NCBI GenBank assembly: GCA_038227995.1
Contig: JBBRPP010000010.1
Coordinates: 82,112 to 146,111, forward strand
Direction of reading: 5' to 3'
From: WLMZ01 sp038227995
GTDB taxonomy: Bacteria > Actinomycetota > Acidimicrobiia > Acidimicrobiales > Ilumatobacteraceae
DNA length: 64,000 nt
The notes beneath the pieces were generated by a model. That model did no database searches and was not told where the DNA came from. It saw only the letters and a program-made list of their open reading frames with translations. The translations under genes and the position numbers were made by a program. Shown here in pieces: positions 24,295-32,412 of this stretch (positions are counted from its first letter, which is position 1; every line of letters begins with the position of its first letter).

Positions 24295-26058
24295 TCACGG
24301 GACCGAGAGGATCGTGACCGCTCCCGTCGAGCCGTCCACCTCGATCGTGGCGCCGTCGGGAATCCGCTCGGTGGCGTCGATCACCGACACTGCGCACGGC
24401 AGGCCGAGCTCACGACACATGATCGCCGCATGGCTGCCGACGGCGCCGACGTTCACGACGACGCCCTCCGCAGCCAGGAACAACGGCACCCACGACGGGT
24501 CGGTGGTGGGCGCGATCATGATGTCGCCCGGCCCGATGACACCCGGATCGGATGGATCCAGCACCACTCGAGCCGTACCGGTGACAATGCCCGGTGAACC
24601 CATGGCGCCGCGCAAGACGTCGCCGACACCAGCCAGCGACCCCCCGCCTCCGAAACGCGTGGGCCAGCTCGAGATCGGCGGCACGCCATCCTCCAACTTG
24701 ACGATGTATGGCGGCACCAGCGTCTGCAACACGTGGAAGTCAGCGTCGCGTGCGCGAAGCGTGTCGCTCATCGCCGAAGGGTTGTCGAGGAAGCCGTCGA
24801 GCTCGTCGTCGAGCAACATGAACACCTGCTGCTCGTCGCCGATCACACCGTCGGCGACCATTCGGCGGCCGAGCTCCATGATCGCCAACTTGGCTTCGTG
24901 GATGAGACGGATGCATGCGTTCTTGCCCATCTCGCGCATGCCGTAGAAGAGCGCCGCCGATGTGATGCCCGCCTGAAGCGTGCCATGGGAATCGGCGTCA
25001 CCCTCGACGAGCGCAAGCAGTTCCACCGTCAGCGATTGTCGCTCGGTCGCTCCGCGGCGCTGCGCGTCGGCAGGCGACTTGCCGTCGTCCTGGAAGCGCA
25101 TGCGCTCGAGCATCCCCAACGGCATTGACGGCCGGGTCGTCCACGAGTGCGCACGCAGGTCCCACTCGTTGGGTCCACGGTGTCCGTGCTCGGCCATCAA
25201 TTCCGCCCAGAGTGTCAGGAACTCGGCCACCTCTGCGTCGCCCGAGCCCGTCAGTCGGTCGAGCACACCGTCGACGCCCGCATCGAACTCCCGGGTCAAC
25301 AGCGCCGACTGTTTGATCAGCCGCGAGAGCTGCCACATCACCAGTGGAGCCTCGGCGGACTCGATGCCCCCGACAGCGGTCAGCAGCTTGATCGCGTCGG
25401 GGCCACGACCGATCGCCGCGCAGATCGCCTGCACGGCACCCGGCCCGAGCGACGCCGCCAAGCACGATCGGCAGTACGCGGTCCACGCATCGTCGAGGTC
25501 CGGCCCCGCGAGCGCCCGCGCTCGGGCGACCAGTTGCGCGTTCGTCAGCGCGGACAGATCGGGCCGCTCAGCGACTGCTCGTCTCGAGCGTTGCGCGGAC
25601 TGCTCCTGCTCCGGATAGGTCGGCGTACTCATCGCCCAGCCCATCGTCTCGGCGAGCTTGGCGCTCTGCGCTTCGTTCTCGTCGTCAGGGTGCGGCGTGT
25701 AGGTCGGTACGCCGGGATGGTCACCGAAGTAGGCCAGGTCGATCGCCTCAGGTGTCGCTCCTGGCATGCGGACGCCCATGACCCGGGGGAGCGAGAGCTG
25801 GTTGTAGAAGTAGCCGCCCCAGTTGCCGAACACTTCTGGCGGATCGACGGCGAACTCGCTGGGTTCCAACACACCGAAGTTGACGTAGCCGTTCGCCACG
25901 CCGGGCACACAGCCCTTCATCCAACCCAGGCTCCAACCGAGCGGGCTGAACGGCTCGGGTCCGACCTCGTCGGCGTTGGCGCGCGTGTAGCACGGGAACC
26001 GCGGACTGATCTCGGTGTCGGTGAGCCAGGTGGTCAGTGTCGCCCTGCTGTCGGTCAT
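24295..26058 (-). CDS. Rifampin-phosphotransferase-like protein lacking the ATP-binding domain (PEP-utilizer swivel domain)
   Basis: 587 aa. The N-terminal part opens with YTRANADEVGPEPFSPLGW, the pattern that begins the substrate domain of rifampin phosphotransferase (RPH) and PEP-synthase relatives, and contains HRGPNEWDLRAHSW, an RPH substrate-domain landmark. The C-terminus is the swivel phosphohistidine domain, with the phosphorylatable His543 in GSHAAI and TDPSWVPLFLAAEGVVV ahead of it. The ATP-grasp domain that RPH carries first is absent, and none is encoded in this window. A paralogue lies at 45981. Phosphorylation of a hydroxylated compound is a possible role; a partner kinase domain would be needed. 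Confidence 0.82.
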   Translation of the reverse strand: MTDSRATLTTWLTDTEISPRFPCYTRANADEVGPEPFSPLGWSLGWMKGCVPGVANGYVNFGVLEPSEFAVDPPEVFGNWGGYFYNQLSLPRVMGVRMPGATPEAIDLAYFGDHPGVPTYTPHPDDENEAQSAKLAETMGWAMSTPTYPEQEQSAQRSRRAVAERPDLSALTNAQLVARARALAGPDLDDAWTAYCRSCLAASLGPGAVQAICAAIGRGPDAIKLLTAVGGIESAEAPLVMWQLSRLIKQSALLTREFDAGVDGVLDRLTGSGDAEVAEFLTLWAELMAEHGHRGPNEWDLRAHSWTTRPSMPLGMLERMRFQDDGKSPADAQRRGATERQSLTVELLALVEGDADSHGTLQAGITSAALFYGMREMGKNACIRLIHEAKLAIMELGRRMVADGVIGDEQQVFMLLDDELDGFLDNPSAMSDTLRARDADFHVLQTLVPPYIVKLEDGVPPISSWPTRFGGGGSLAGVGDVLRGAMGSPGIVTGTARVVLDPSDPGVIGPGDIMIAPTTDPSWVPLFLAAEGVVVNVGAVGSHAAIMCRELGLPCAVSVIDATERIPDGATIEVDGSTGAVTILSVP

Positions 26059-26098
26059 CGTCGTTCCCCTTCGTCAGACGGATGGTGCAGCAGCGAAA

Positions 26099-26116
26099 CT
26101 TAACCGACCTTCAGTA
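26099..26116. promoter_or_regulatory. Candidate operator in the divergent RPH-like / Rieske promoter
   Basis: Read on the minus strand this is TACTGAA-N7-TAAG. The same pattern occurs at 45894-45911 upstream of the second RPH-like gene (TACTGAA-N7-TAAG) and, with two changes, at 41005-41022 (TGCTGAA-N7-TAGG). All three lie between divergent genes. The regulator is unknown. Confidence 0.4.
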
Positions 26117-26155
26117 TCTCCGGTGGTACCGAACGCACCTGACGAGGAGCACCCA

Positions 26156-27481
26156 ATGGATCCACGCCTGATCGAGCGCATCAGAGCAGACATGACCGCT
26201 GAGTTCGAGCGAGTCGCCCCACCGGCTGGATTCCCGGCCTTTCACGACATCCCGACCGGCCGTCACACGACGCGGGCCTTCCATGACTTGGAACAACAGC
26301 GGCTGTGGCCGGCCACGTGGGTGATCGCTGGACGAGCCAGTGATGCGCCGAACCCCGGGGACTACTTCACCTTCGATGACCTCGGCGTGCCGCTGGTCGT
26401 CGTGCGTGGCACAGACGGCACGCTCCGGTGCTTCTACAACACGTGCCAGCATCGGGGCGCGCCGGTCGTGCGCGATGCGTGCGGCACGGCTCGACGACTG
26501 AGGTGCCAGTACCACTCGTGGACCTACGAGATCGACAGTGGCGCACTGGTGTCGGTGCCGGACGAACGCGACTTCGTTGGCCTCGATCGAGACCAACGCG
26601 GCCTGCCCCAAGCCCGCTGTGATACCTACGCCGGGTTCGTCTTCGTCAACCGCGACCTCGAGGCCCAACCTCTCGCGTCGTGGATCGGTCCACTCGCGGA
26701 GATCCTCGATCCGTTCCACGGCGACACCCTTCGCGAGGTGTACCGCGAGTCGCGCATCGTGCCGTGCAACTGGAAGGTCACCGCCGAAGCATTTCTCGAG
26801 GTCTACCACTTCCGCCACATCCACAGTCACGACGGGGTCAGCCTCCTCGACAATCGCGGCGCAGCGATGGGCTTGTACCCCGGCGGACACAGCCGGATGA
26901 TCACGCCGCTCTCTGTTCAGCACGCGACGCGACTCGGGCTGCACGGATGGGACGACTGGCAGCTCCGTGATCAGGGACCGTTTGCCGTGATCGACGACGT
27001 GCCCGCCATGGTCGACTGCACGAGCACCGCGGTGAGCATCTTCCCGAACGTCATCATCCCCCTCGGAAGAATCGGGTTCCCGATCAACGTCTTCTGGCCG
27101 ATCGACGAACACACGACGCGGCTCGACTGGATCTACTACGCACCGACGCCGAACGGCGCAAATCGTTTCGAGCCCGGACAGCTCCCCGCGCACTGGATCG
27201 AGCGTCGACGGCAGTACAACACGATCATGGCCGAGGACGAGCGCAACATGGCTCCGATTCAGCGGTCGATGGAATCGCCGGCGCTGCGGGGTATCCCGTT
27301 GAACTATCAGGAGCGACGGATCTGGCATCTCCACGAGGAGATCGACCGGGTCATCGGCGCCCAGTACATTCCGGATGAACTTCGGATCGAGAGCGTCCTG
27401 GCCCCCTACGTCGAGTGCGGACCAAACGGCGAACCATCGAGTCGATCACATGTCCAACGGCATGCGAATCTTGACGCATGA
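26156..27481 (+). CDS. Rieske non-heme iron oxygenase, large subunit
   Basis: 441 aa from ATG 26156 with GAGGAG six bases upstream. Rieske ligands Cys97/His99 (CQHRG) and Cys117/His120 (CQYHS). Mononuclear iron ligands probably His218 and His223 in EVYHFRHIH. The catalytic domain (WPIDEHTTRLDWIYYAP) resembles the carnitine/choline- or vanillate-type oxygenases with phenylpropionate-dioxygenase-like annotation more than the other four large subunits here. The stop overlaps the start of the next Rieske oxygenase (ATGA at 27478), so two different oxygenases are made from one message. No reductase or ferredoxin adjoins. Confidence 0.92.
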   Translation: MDPRLIERIRADMTAEFERVAPPAGFPAFHDIPTGRHTTRAFHDLEQQRLWPATWVIAGRASDAPNPGDYFTFDDLGVPLVVVRGTDGTLRCFYNTCQHRGAPVVRDACGTARRLRCQYHSWTYEIDSGALVSVPDERDFVGLDRDQRGLPQARCDTYAGFVFVNRDLEAQPLASWIGPLAEILDPFHGDTLREVYRESRIVPCNWKVTAEAFLEVYHFRHIHSHDGVSLLDNRGAAMGLYPGGHSRMITPLSVQHATRLGLHGWDDWQLRDQGPFAVIDDVPAMVDCTSTAVSIFPNVIIPLGRIGFPINVFWPIDEHTTRLDWIYYAPTPNGANRFEPGQLPAHWIERRRQYNTIMAEDERNMAPIQRSMESPALRGIPLNYQERRIWHLHEEIDRVIGAQYIPDELRIESVLAPYVECGPNGEPSSRSHVQRHANLDA

Positions 27482-29088
27482 CCGAGACGACCAATCGCAC
27501 CGGGCGCTCCTCCGGCGTCAGCTTCACCGAGCTGCTCGCCGCTGACTCTCACCCGGTCGACGACCTGCTGCGCGACGAGTCGCGGGCGGGACTCACCGAC
27601 GGCAACACCCGCGTCCCTGCGTCGTTCTACACCTCGCAGGAATTTCATGCGCTCGAGGTCGAGAAGCTCTGGAGCAAGGTGTGGCAGCTCGCCTGCCTCG
27701 AGGAAGAGATTCCTGACGTCGGCGACTACCACGTCTACGAGATCGCCGAGTTGTCGTTCCTCATCGTGCGCACCGCTGACGGCATCAAGGCATACCGCAA
27801 TGCCTGTCTGCACCGGGGCCGACTGTTGCGTGAGCGACACGGTTCGGGCGCCAAGAACCTGCGCTGCGCATTCCACGGCTGGGCGTGGAACCTCGACGGT
27901 TCGTTGAAGGAGATTCCGTGCCAGTGGGATTTCCCGAGCATCGACGAAGCAGACATGGCACTGCCCGAGGCCCTGGTCGACACGTGGCACGGGTTCGTGT
28001 TCGTCAACCCGGATCGCGGCGCCGGCCCGTTGCACGATCACCTCGCCGGATTGGACGAGCACTTTGCGAAGTATCCGTTCGAGCGGCGGGTGAAGGTTGC
28101 CCATGTCGAGAAGATCATGCGCGTCAACTGGAAGGCGTGTCAGGAAGCCTTCATGGAGTCGTACCACGTTGTGGCCACCCATCCGACGTTGATGGAAACG
28201 CTGGGCGATGCGAACACCCGGTACGACACCTACGGCAACTTCTCGCGTGCGATCTCCCCCCAGGGCCTGGAGAGTCCGCATCTCGCCGGCATGCAGCACT
28301 ACGAACGGATGGACGACGGCAGGCAGTTCGCTCGTTACCGCCATCCGATGAACGGGCACATCTACGAACGCATCGAACTGGATCGGGTGCGAGTGATCGA
28401 CCTCGACGGCAACGAAGGCATCTTCGACGACGATGGAACGTGGCTCAGCGGTCACATCACCCAGGCCGATCCACACCTGTGCAAGTGGATCGGAGGTCCC
28501 ACGGCTGCATCGCTGCTCGACCTCCCGCTCACCGCCCCTGACCCGCCAGAGAGCGTCGAGACCGAGAGCGAGGTCCGTGCCTGGATAGCGGCGCGACTTC
28601 GCGCAACTGCTGTCCAGCAGTACGGCGACGAGCTCGACCCCGAACAGTTCAGCGATGCCGAGCTCGTCGATTCGATCTACTACTCGGTCTTCCCGAATTG
28701 GGCACCGTGGGGCGTGTTCAACGCCCTGTTCTATCGGTTCAGGCCGCACGGCAACCGCCCGGACGAGTGCATCTTCGAGGTGATGATGTTTGTGCCGTGG
28801 CGCGACCAAGCGAACCGCCCGCGCCCCGCTCAGGTCACCAAGCTCGGACCCGACGACGACTGGACCCTGGCCCCCGAACTCGGGATGACCGCCAAGATCT
28901 TTCAGCAGGATTCGCTGAACCTGCCGCTCGTCCAGCGTGGCCTCGCCGCGCAAGAGCAGCAAGAGGTCGTGTTCGGCAACTATGGCGAATCGAAGATCCG
29001 CCACTTCTGGGAGCATCTGTATCGCTGGCTCGAGATCGGTGAGACGAAGGTTTCGGTTGCTCGGCACACGCCGACCGGCGGCGCCTGA
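27478..29088 (+). CDS. Rieske non-heme iron oxygenase, large subunit with an extra insert domain
   Basis: 536 aa, about 50-70 residues longer than its relatives at 3658 and 41576. Rieske ligands Cys110/His112 (CLHRG) and Cys130/His133 (CAFHG); mononuclear iron ligands His230 and His235 (ESYHVVATH). The extra length falls in the catalytic domain, roughly residues 270-350, and contains the segment HPMNG...CKWIGGP (289-341) that matches the 71-aa standalone ORF at 5061. After the insert it rejoins the family with YSVFPNWAPWGVF. Coupled to the upstream oxygenase; converges with the LivHM gene, seven bases from its stop. Confidence 0.92.
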   Translation: MTETTNRTGRSSGVSFTELLAADSHPVDDLLRDESRAGLTDGNTRVPASFYTSQEFHALEVEKLWSKVWQLACLEEEIPDVGDYHVYEIAELSFLIVRTADGIKAYRNACLHRGRLLRERHGSGAKNLRCAFHGWAWNLDGSLKEIPCQWDFPSIDEADMALPEALVDTWHGFVFVNPDRGAGPLHDHLAGLDEHFAKYPFERRVKVAHVEKIMRVNWKACQEAFMESYHVVATHPTLMETLGDANTRYDTYGNFSRAISPQGLESPHLAGMQHYERMDDGRQFARYRHPMNGHIYERIELDRVRVIDLDGNEGIFDDDGTWLSGHITQADPHLCKWIGGPTAASLLDLPLTAPDPPESVETESEVRAWIAARLRATAVQQYGDELDPEQFSDAELVDSIYYSVFPNWAPWGVFNALFYRFRPHGNRPDECIFEVMMFVPWRDQANRPRPAQVTKLGPDDDWTLAPELGMTAKIFQQDSLNLPLVQRGLAAQEQQEVVFGNYGESKIRHFWEHLYRWLEIGETKVSVARHTPTGGA

Positions 29089-29095
29089 CCGGTCG

Positions 29096-31087
29096 CTACG
29101 CGGGAACTCGAGCCGGCGTGTTCCCGCGGGGTCGAGCGGCGAGCCGCGCCGCCTGCGCCTTCGCTCGGATTCCCCCTGCGATGCCCTCCGGATTGAGCAC
29201 AGCCGTGACGATCAAGAGCACCCCGCCGATCAGCGCCTCCCACTGCCCGAGGCTGCCGGTGATCTGCGCCATCGCGTAGAACGCAACACCCGATGCAGCG
29301 GTGATACCCGATGCGACCGCACCGCTCACGCAGGTGATCCCGCCCAGATAGGCGATCGCCAGCGCGGTCAGCGACGCGATCGTGCCGAACGATGCGTCGG
29401 ACACGCTGCCGAACCGATAGGCGATGAGGCAACCGCCGATACCTGCGACGAATGATGATGTCGCGAAGACCTGAAGCTTGACCCGCGACACGCTGATCCC
29501 GACTGCACTCGCCGCTCGTTCGTTCGACCGAGTGGCGAGCATCCGACGACCGGACGCACTGCGCCGTATGTTGGCCACGCCGAGCGCAAGGAGCACCGCG
29601 ACCGCGACGAGGAACACGCCGAAGATCGGGCGTGACGCGTTGCTGCCGAGGATCAGGCCGAGATCCCAACTGCCCAGCTTCGGGTTGGGGACCTTGGCGC
29701 CGCCGGTGGAAGCGTCGCCGACGTAGGCCGGGTTCTTAAACACGAACTCGGAGATCGCAACTCCACCCGCGAGTGTGATGATGGCAAGGTTCGTGCCGCG
29801 CACGCGCAGCGCCGGAAATCCGATCAGTACGCCGAAAACGGTAGCGACCAGAGCAGCGATAATCGGCGCGATCGGAAAGGGAATGTCCCACCGGATTGCC
29901 AGCTTCGACAGCGCGAAGCCCGCGACACCAGCGAATGCCATCTGGGCCAGCGATGTCTGCCCGCCGAATCCGGTCAGCACCACCAGTGAGAGGGCCAGCA
30001 CGACCGCAATCGTCGACGTCATGATCGCGCCGCGCCACAGCGGACCGAGGGCGAACAGACCGACCACGGCGAGCACGACCGGGACGGCGACGTTGACGAT
30101 GCTCACCCTCGCGGATGGCACCGCAGGGAGCTTCCACGTGTCGACCGAACCGCGCTCTGGCAGCCGCTCGCCGAGCACCACCATGGCGATGATGATCACG
30201 ACAAAGGGCAAGCCCTGGCGAGCGCCGTATTGGGGAAACCAGCTGATGTCGCCCTGCATCTTGGTGAACGTGGATTGCACCATACCGATGGCCATGCCGG
30301 TGATGACCGTCGGCCAGACGCGACGGAACCGTCCGATCAGCGCCGCGCCGAGCGCGGGAATGAGATACAGGAACGTGAAGATGCCCGACGAGAGCTGGAT
30401 CATCGGCGACGCGAGGATGGCGACGAACGCTCCGAGCAGCGAGGACAACACGAAGCTGGCACCGGCGAGGAACGTCGGGGAGTAGCCGAGCAGTACCGCA
30501 CCCTTTTCATTCTCGGCAGCGGCCCTTGTCACGAGTCCGATGCGGGTGTAGCGCGAGGCACCCCACAACGCGGCCGCGATCACGAGCACCACCGCCGTCA
30601 GCCACAACCCGTTACGCGGCAACGTGATGCCCTTGGCGAAGGTCACCGGCTCGTCAGGCAGGATCGCCTTCACGCGCAAACCCTTGGAGTCGGAGAAGCG
30701 GCGCTCGATGAGTGAGATGAACACGATCACCAGGCCGATGCTGGCGACGACCTTGGCGAGCGCCGGAGCACGGAACAGCGGTCTGAAGACCAGGAGGTAC
30801 ACCGCCGCGCCCAGCACCAGCGACGTCAACAGTGCGAGCAACAGCGCCCATCGAAATCCGACGTCGCCGCCGGCAAAGTGGTACCGATCCGGAAGTCCGG
30901 GTACGGGAAACGGATAGGCGCCGCGACGGAGGTCTGCATACACGTACGCGGCCCAGGCCGACGTCGCCCCGAAGCTGAAGTTGACGACCCCGGACCCCTG
31001 ATGGGTGATCAACAGTCCGAGACCGAAAGCGGCGATGATCGCGCCCGCGCCGGTTCCGGCGAGCAGGTAGTAGATGTAGTCGGTCAT
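29096..31087 (-). CDS. Fused LivH-LivM branched-chain amino acid-type ABC permease
   Basis: 663 aa from ATG 31087. The N-terminal half (about 1-325) reads as LivH: GLGLLITHQGSGVVNFSFGA, GYSPTFLAGASFVLSSLLGA and many hydrophobic segments. A short polar linker (ERLPERGSVDTWKLPAVP) joins a LivM half (about 345-640) with LTGFGGQTSLAQMAFAG, FPALRVRGTNLAIITLAGG and SAVGISVSRVKLQVFATSSFVAG. The usual two permease genes are therefore one polypeptide. It is the last gene of the minus-strand operon that begins at 36628, following the acyl-CoA dehydrogenase by 43 bases. Its ATPases may be LivG/LivF at 0-1.2 kb. Confidence 0.92.
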   Translation of the reverse strand: MTDYIYYLLAGTGAGAIIAAFGLGLLITHQGSGVVNFSFGATSAWAAYVYADLRRGAYPFPVPGLPDRYHFAGGDVGFRWALLLALLTSLVLGAAVYLLVFRPLFRAPALAKVVASIGLVIVFISLIERRFSDSKGLRVKAILPDEPVTFAKGITLPRNGLWLTAVVLVIAAALWGASRYTRIGLVTRAAAENEKGAVLLGYSPTFLAGASFVLSSLLGAFVAILASPMIQLSSGIFTFLYLIPALGAALIGRFRRVWPTVITGMAIGMVQSTFTKMQGDISWFPQYGARQGLPFVVIIIAMVVLGERLPERGSVDTWKLPAVPSARVSIVNVAVPVVLAVVGLFALGPLWRGAIMTSTIAVVLALSLVVLTGFGGQTSLAQMAFAGVAGFALSKLAIRWDIPFPIAPIIAALVATVFGVLIGFPALRVRGTNLAIITLAGGVAISEFVFKNPAYVGDASTGGAKVPNPKLGSWDLGLILGSNASRPIFGVFLVAVAVLLALGVANIRRSASGRRMLATRSNERAASAVGISVSRVKLQVFATSSFVAGIGGCLIAYRFGSVSDASFGTIASLTALAIAYLGGITCVSGAVASGITAASGVAFYAMAQITGSLGQWEALIGGVLLIVTAVLNPEGIAGGIRAKAQAARLAARPRGNTPARVPA

Positions 31088-31130
31088 CTCATGGCCCACC
31101 CGGTGTCCAACCCGACGACCTGACACGCTC

Positions 31131-32411
31131 TCATCGCGGGATGCTCGACCAGGGGCCGGTATCGGCCCGCGGCTCGCGAGGAAGACCGAGCACTCGCTCG
31201 CCGATGATGTTGCGCTGCACTTCGTCGGAGCCGCCTGCGATACGATATCCGGGCGCACCGAGCAGGTGATCGTTCCACTCGTACGTGCCCCACTGGCCGG
31301 TGTCGGCGAGCAGCCGGGCACCGAGGATGTCACCGATGATCTCGCTCACTTCGTTCATGCCCTCGGTCCACAGCAACTTGCCGAGCGATCCCTCCGGCCC
31401 GGGCATCCCCGAACGGGCAAGATCCGCAGCCCGGCGATTGGTGAACGACTCGACACGGCTGTGGACGTAGATCTTCATCAGCTTGTCGCGCATCACAGGA
31501 TCGTCGGTCACCCCCATCCGTCTCGCCGTGCTGAGGACCTGCTTCCACGATCCTCCAGACGCCGAGCCCTCGGCGCCCGACTCGGAGTGATCGCGCTCGA
31601 AACTGAGCGTTGTGGTCGCCACGTTCCAGCCGTCGCCCACGTCACCGAGGCGAAGATCGTCCGAGATCCGCACGTCGGTGAAGAACACCTCACAGAACGA
31701 CGAGCCCCCACTCATCTGCTTGATCGGTCGTACGTCGACGCCCGGGGCATCGAGCGGGAGCATGAAGGCTGTCAATCCCTTGTGCTTCAAGACATCGGGA
31801 TCGGTACGTGCGATCAGTTCTCCCCACTGGCTGAACTGGGCTCCCGAGCTCCACACTTTCTGGCCGTTGATCACCCATTCGTCACCGTCACGCTCGGCAC
31901 GACACGAGAGACCGGCAAGATCCGAACCCGCGCCCGGCTCGCTGAACAGCTGGCAGCACAAGATCTCGGCACTGCGAAGGCGGCCGATGAACTGCTCCTT
32001 CAACGCCGGTGTCCCGAACGACTGGATCGTGGGTGCGATCAGACCAACGGTGACGCTGATCAATTCGTGGCGTCCGGGCGATCCAAACTCGCGCTCGACG
32101 CGACCGAGCGCGCGGGCGTGGACGCGGCTGAGTCCGAGACCGCCGTACTCAGGCAGCCAGTCGACGGCGTGGTAGCCGACCGTCGCCTTGCGCTGGATCC
32201 ATTCTGCGATCCTCAGGATGTGCGCTCGCTCCTCCTCGAACGACATGTTCGCAAAGACCGAGACATCGAACTCGCCCTCACCATCGGCAACCGACGCGAT
32301 GTCGACCCGTGGCGCTGCATTGGCCGCGAACCAGGATCGCGCCGCGACGGCAAACTCCTCGACCGAGACATCCGGATCGACGAGGGTGGAGCGTTCAACC
32401 GTGGAGGACAT
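31131..32411 (-). CDS. Acyl-CoA dehydrogenase family flavoprotein
   Basis: 426 aa from ATG 32411. The FAD/acyl-binding middle domain shows FSEPGAGSDLAGL and NGQKVWSSGAQ, the lid SGGSSFCEVFFTDVRI, and the C-terminal IAGGSDEVQRNIIGERVLGLP with the likely catalytic-base Glu in SDEVQ. It would introduce an alpha-beta double bond into an acyl-CoA, passing electrons to ETF; no ETF gene is nearby. One base separates its start from the stop of the upstream acyl-CoA synthetase, so activation and dehydrogenation are expressed together. Steroid side-chain or terpenoid-type substrates are possible. Confidence 0.92.
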   Translation of the reverse strand: MSSTVERSTLVDPDVSVEEFAVAARSWFAANAAPRVDIASVADGEGEFDVSVFANMSFEEERAHILRIAEWIQRKATVGYHAVDWLPEYGGLGLSRVHARALGRVEREFGSPGRHELISVTVGLIAPTIQSFGTPALKEQFIGRLRSAEILCCQLFSEPGAGSDLAGLSCRAERDGDEWVINGQKVWSSGAQFSQWGELIARTDPDVLKHKGLTAFMLPLDAPGVDVRPIKQMSGGSSFCEVFFTDVRISDDLRLGDVGDGWNVATTTLSFERDHSESGAEGSASGGSWKQVLSTARRMGVTDDPVMRDKLMKIYVHSRVESFTNRRAADLARSGMPGPEGSLGKLLWTEGMNEVSEIIGDILGARLLADTGQWGTYEWNDHLLGAPGYRIAGGSDEVQRNIIGERVLGLPREPRADTGPWSSIPR

Positions 32412-32412
32412 G

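Noticed and set aside
27406..29067. Long minus-strand open frame (about 553 codons) opposite the Rieske oxygenase
   Set aside because: The sense strand carries all Rieske and iron ligands; the antisense product has no motif and is a product of codon bias.
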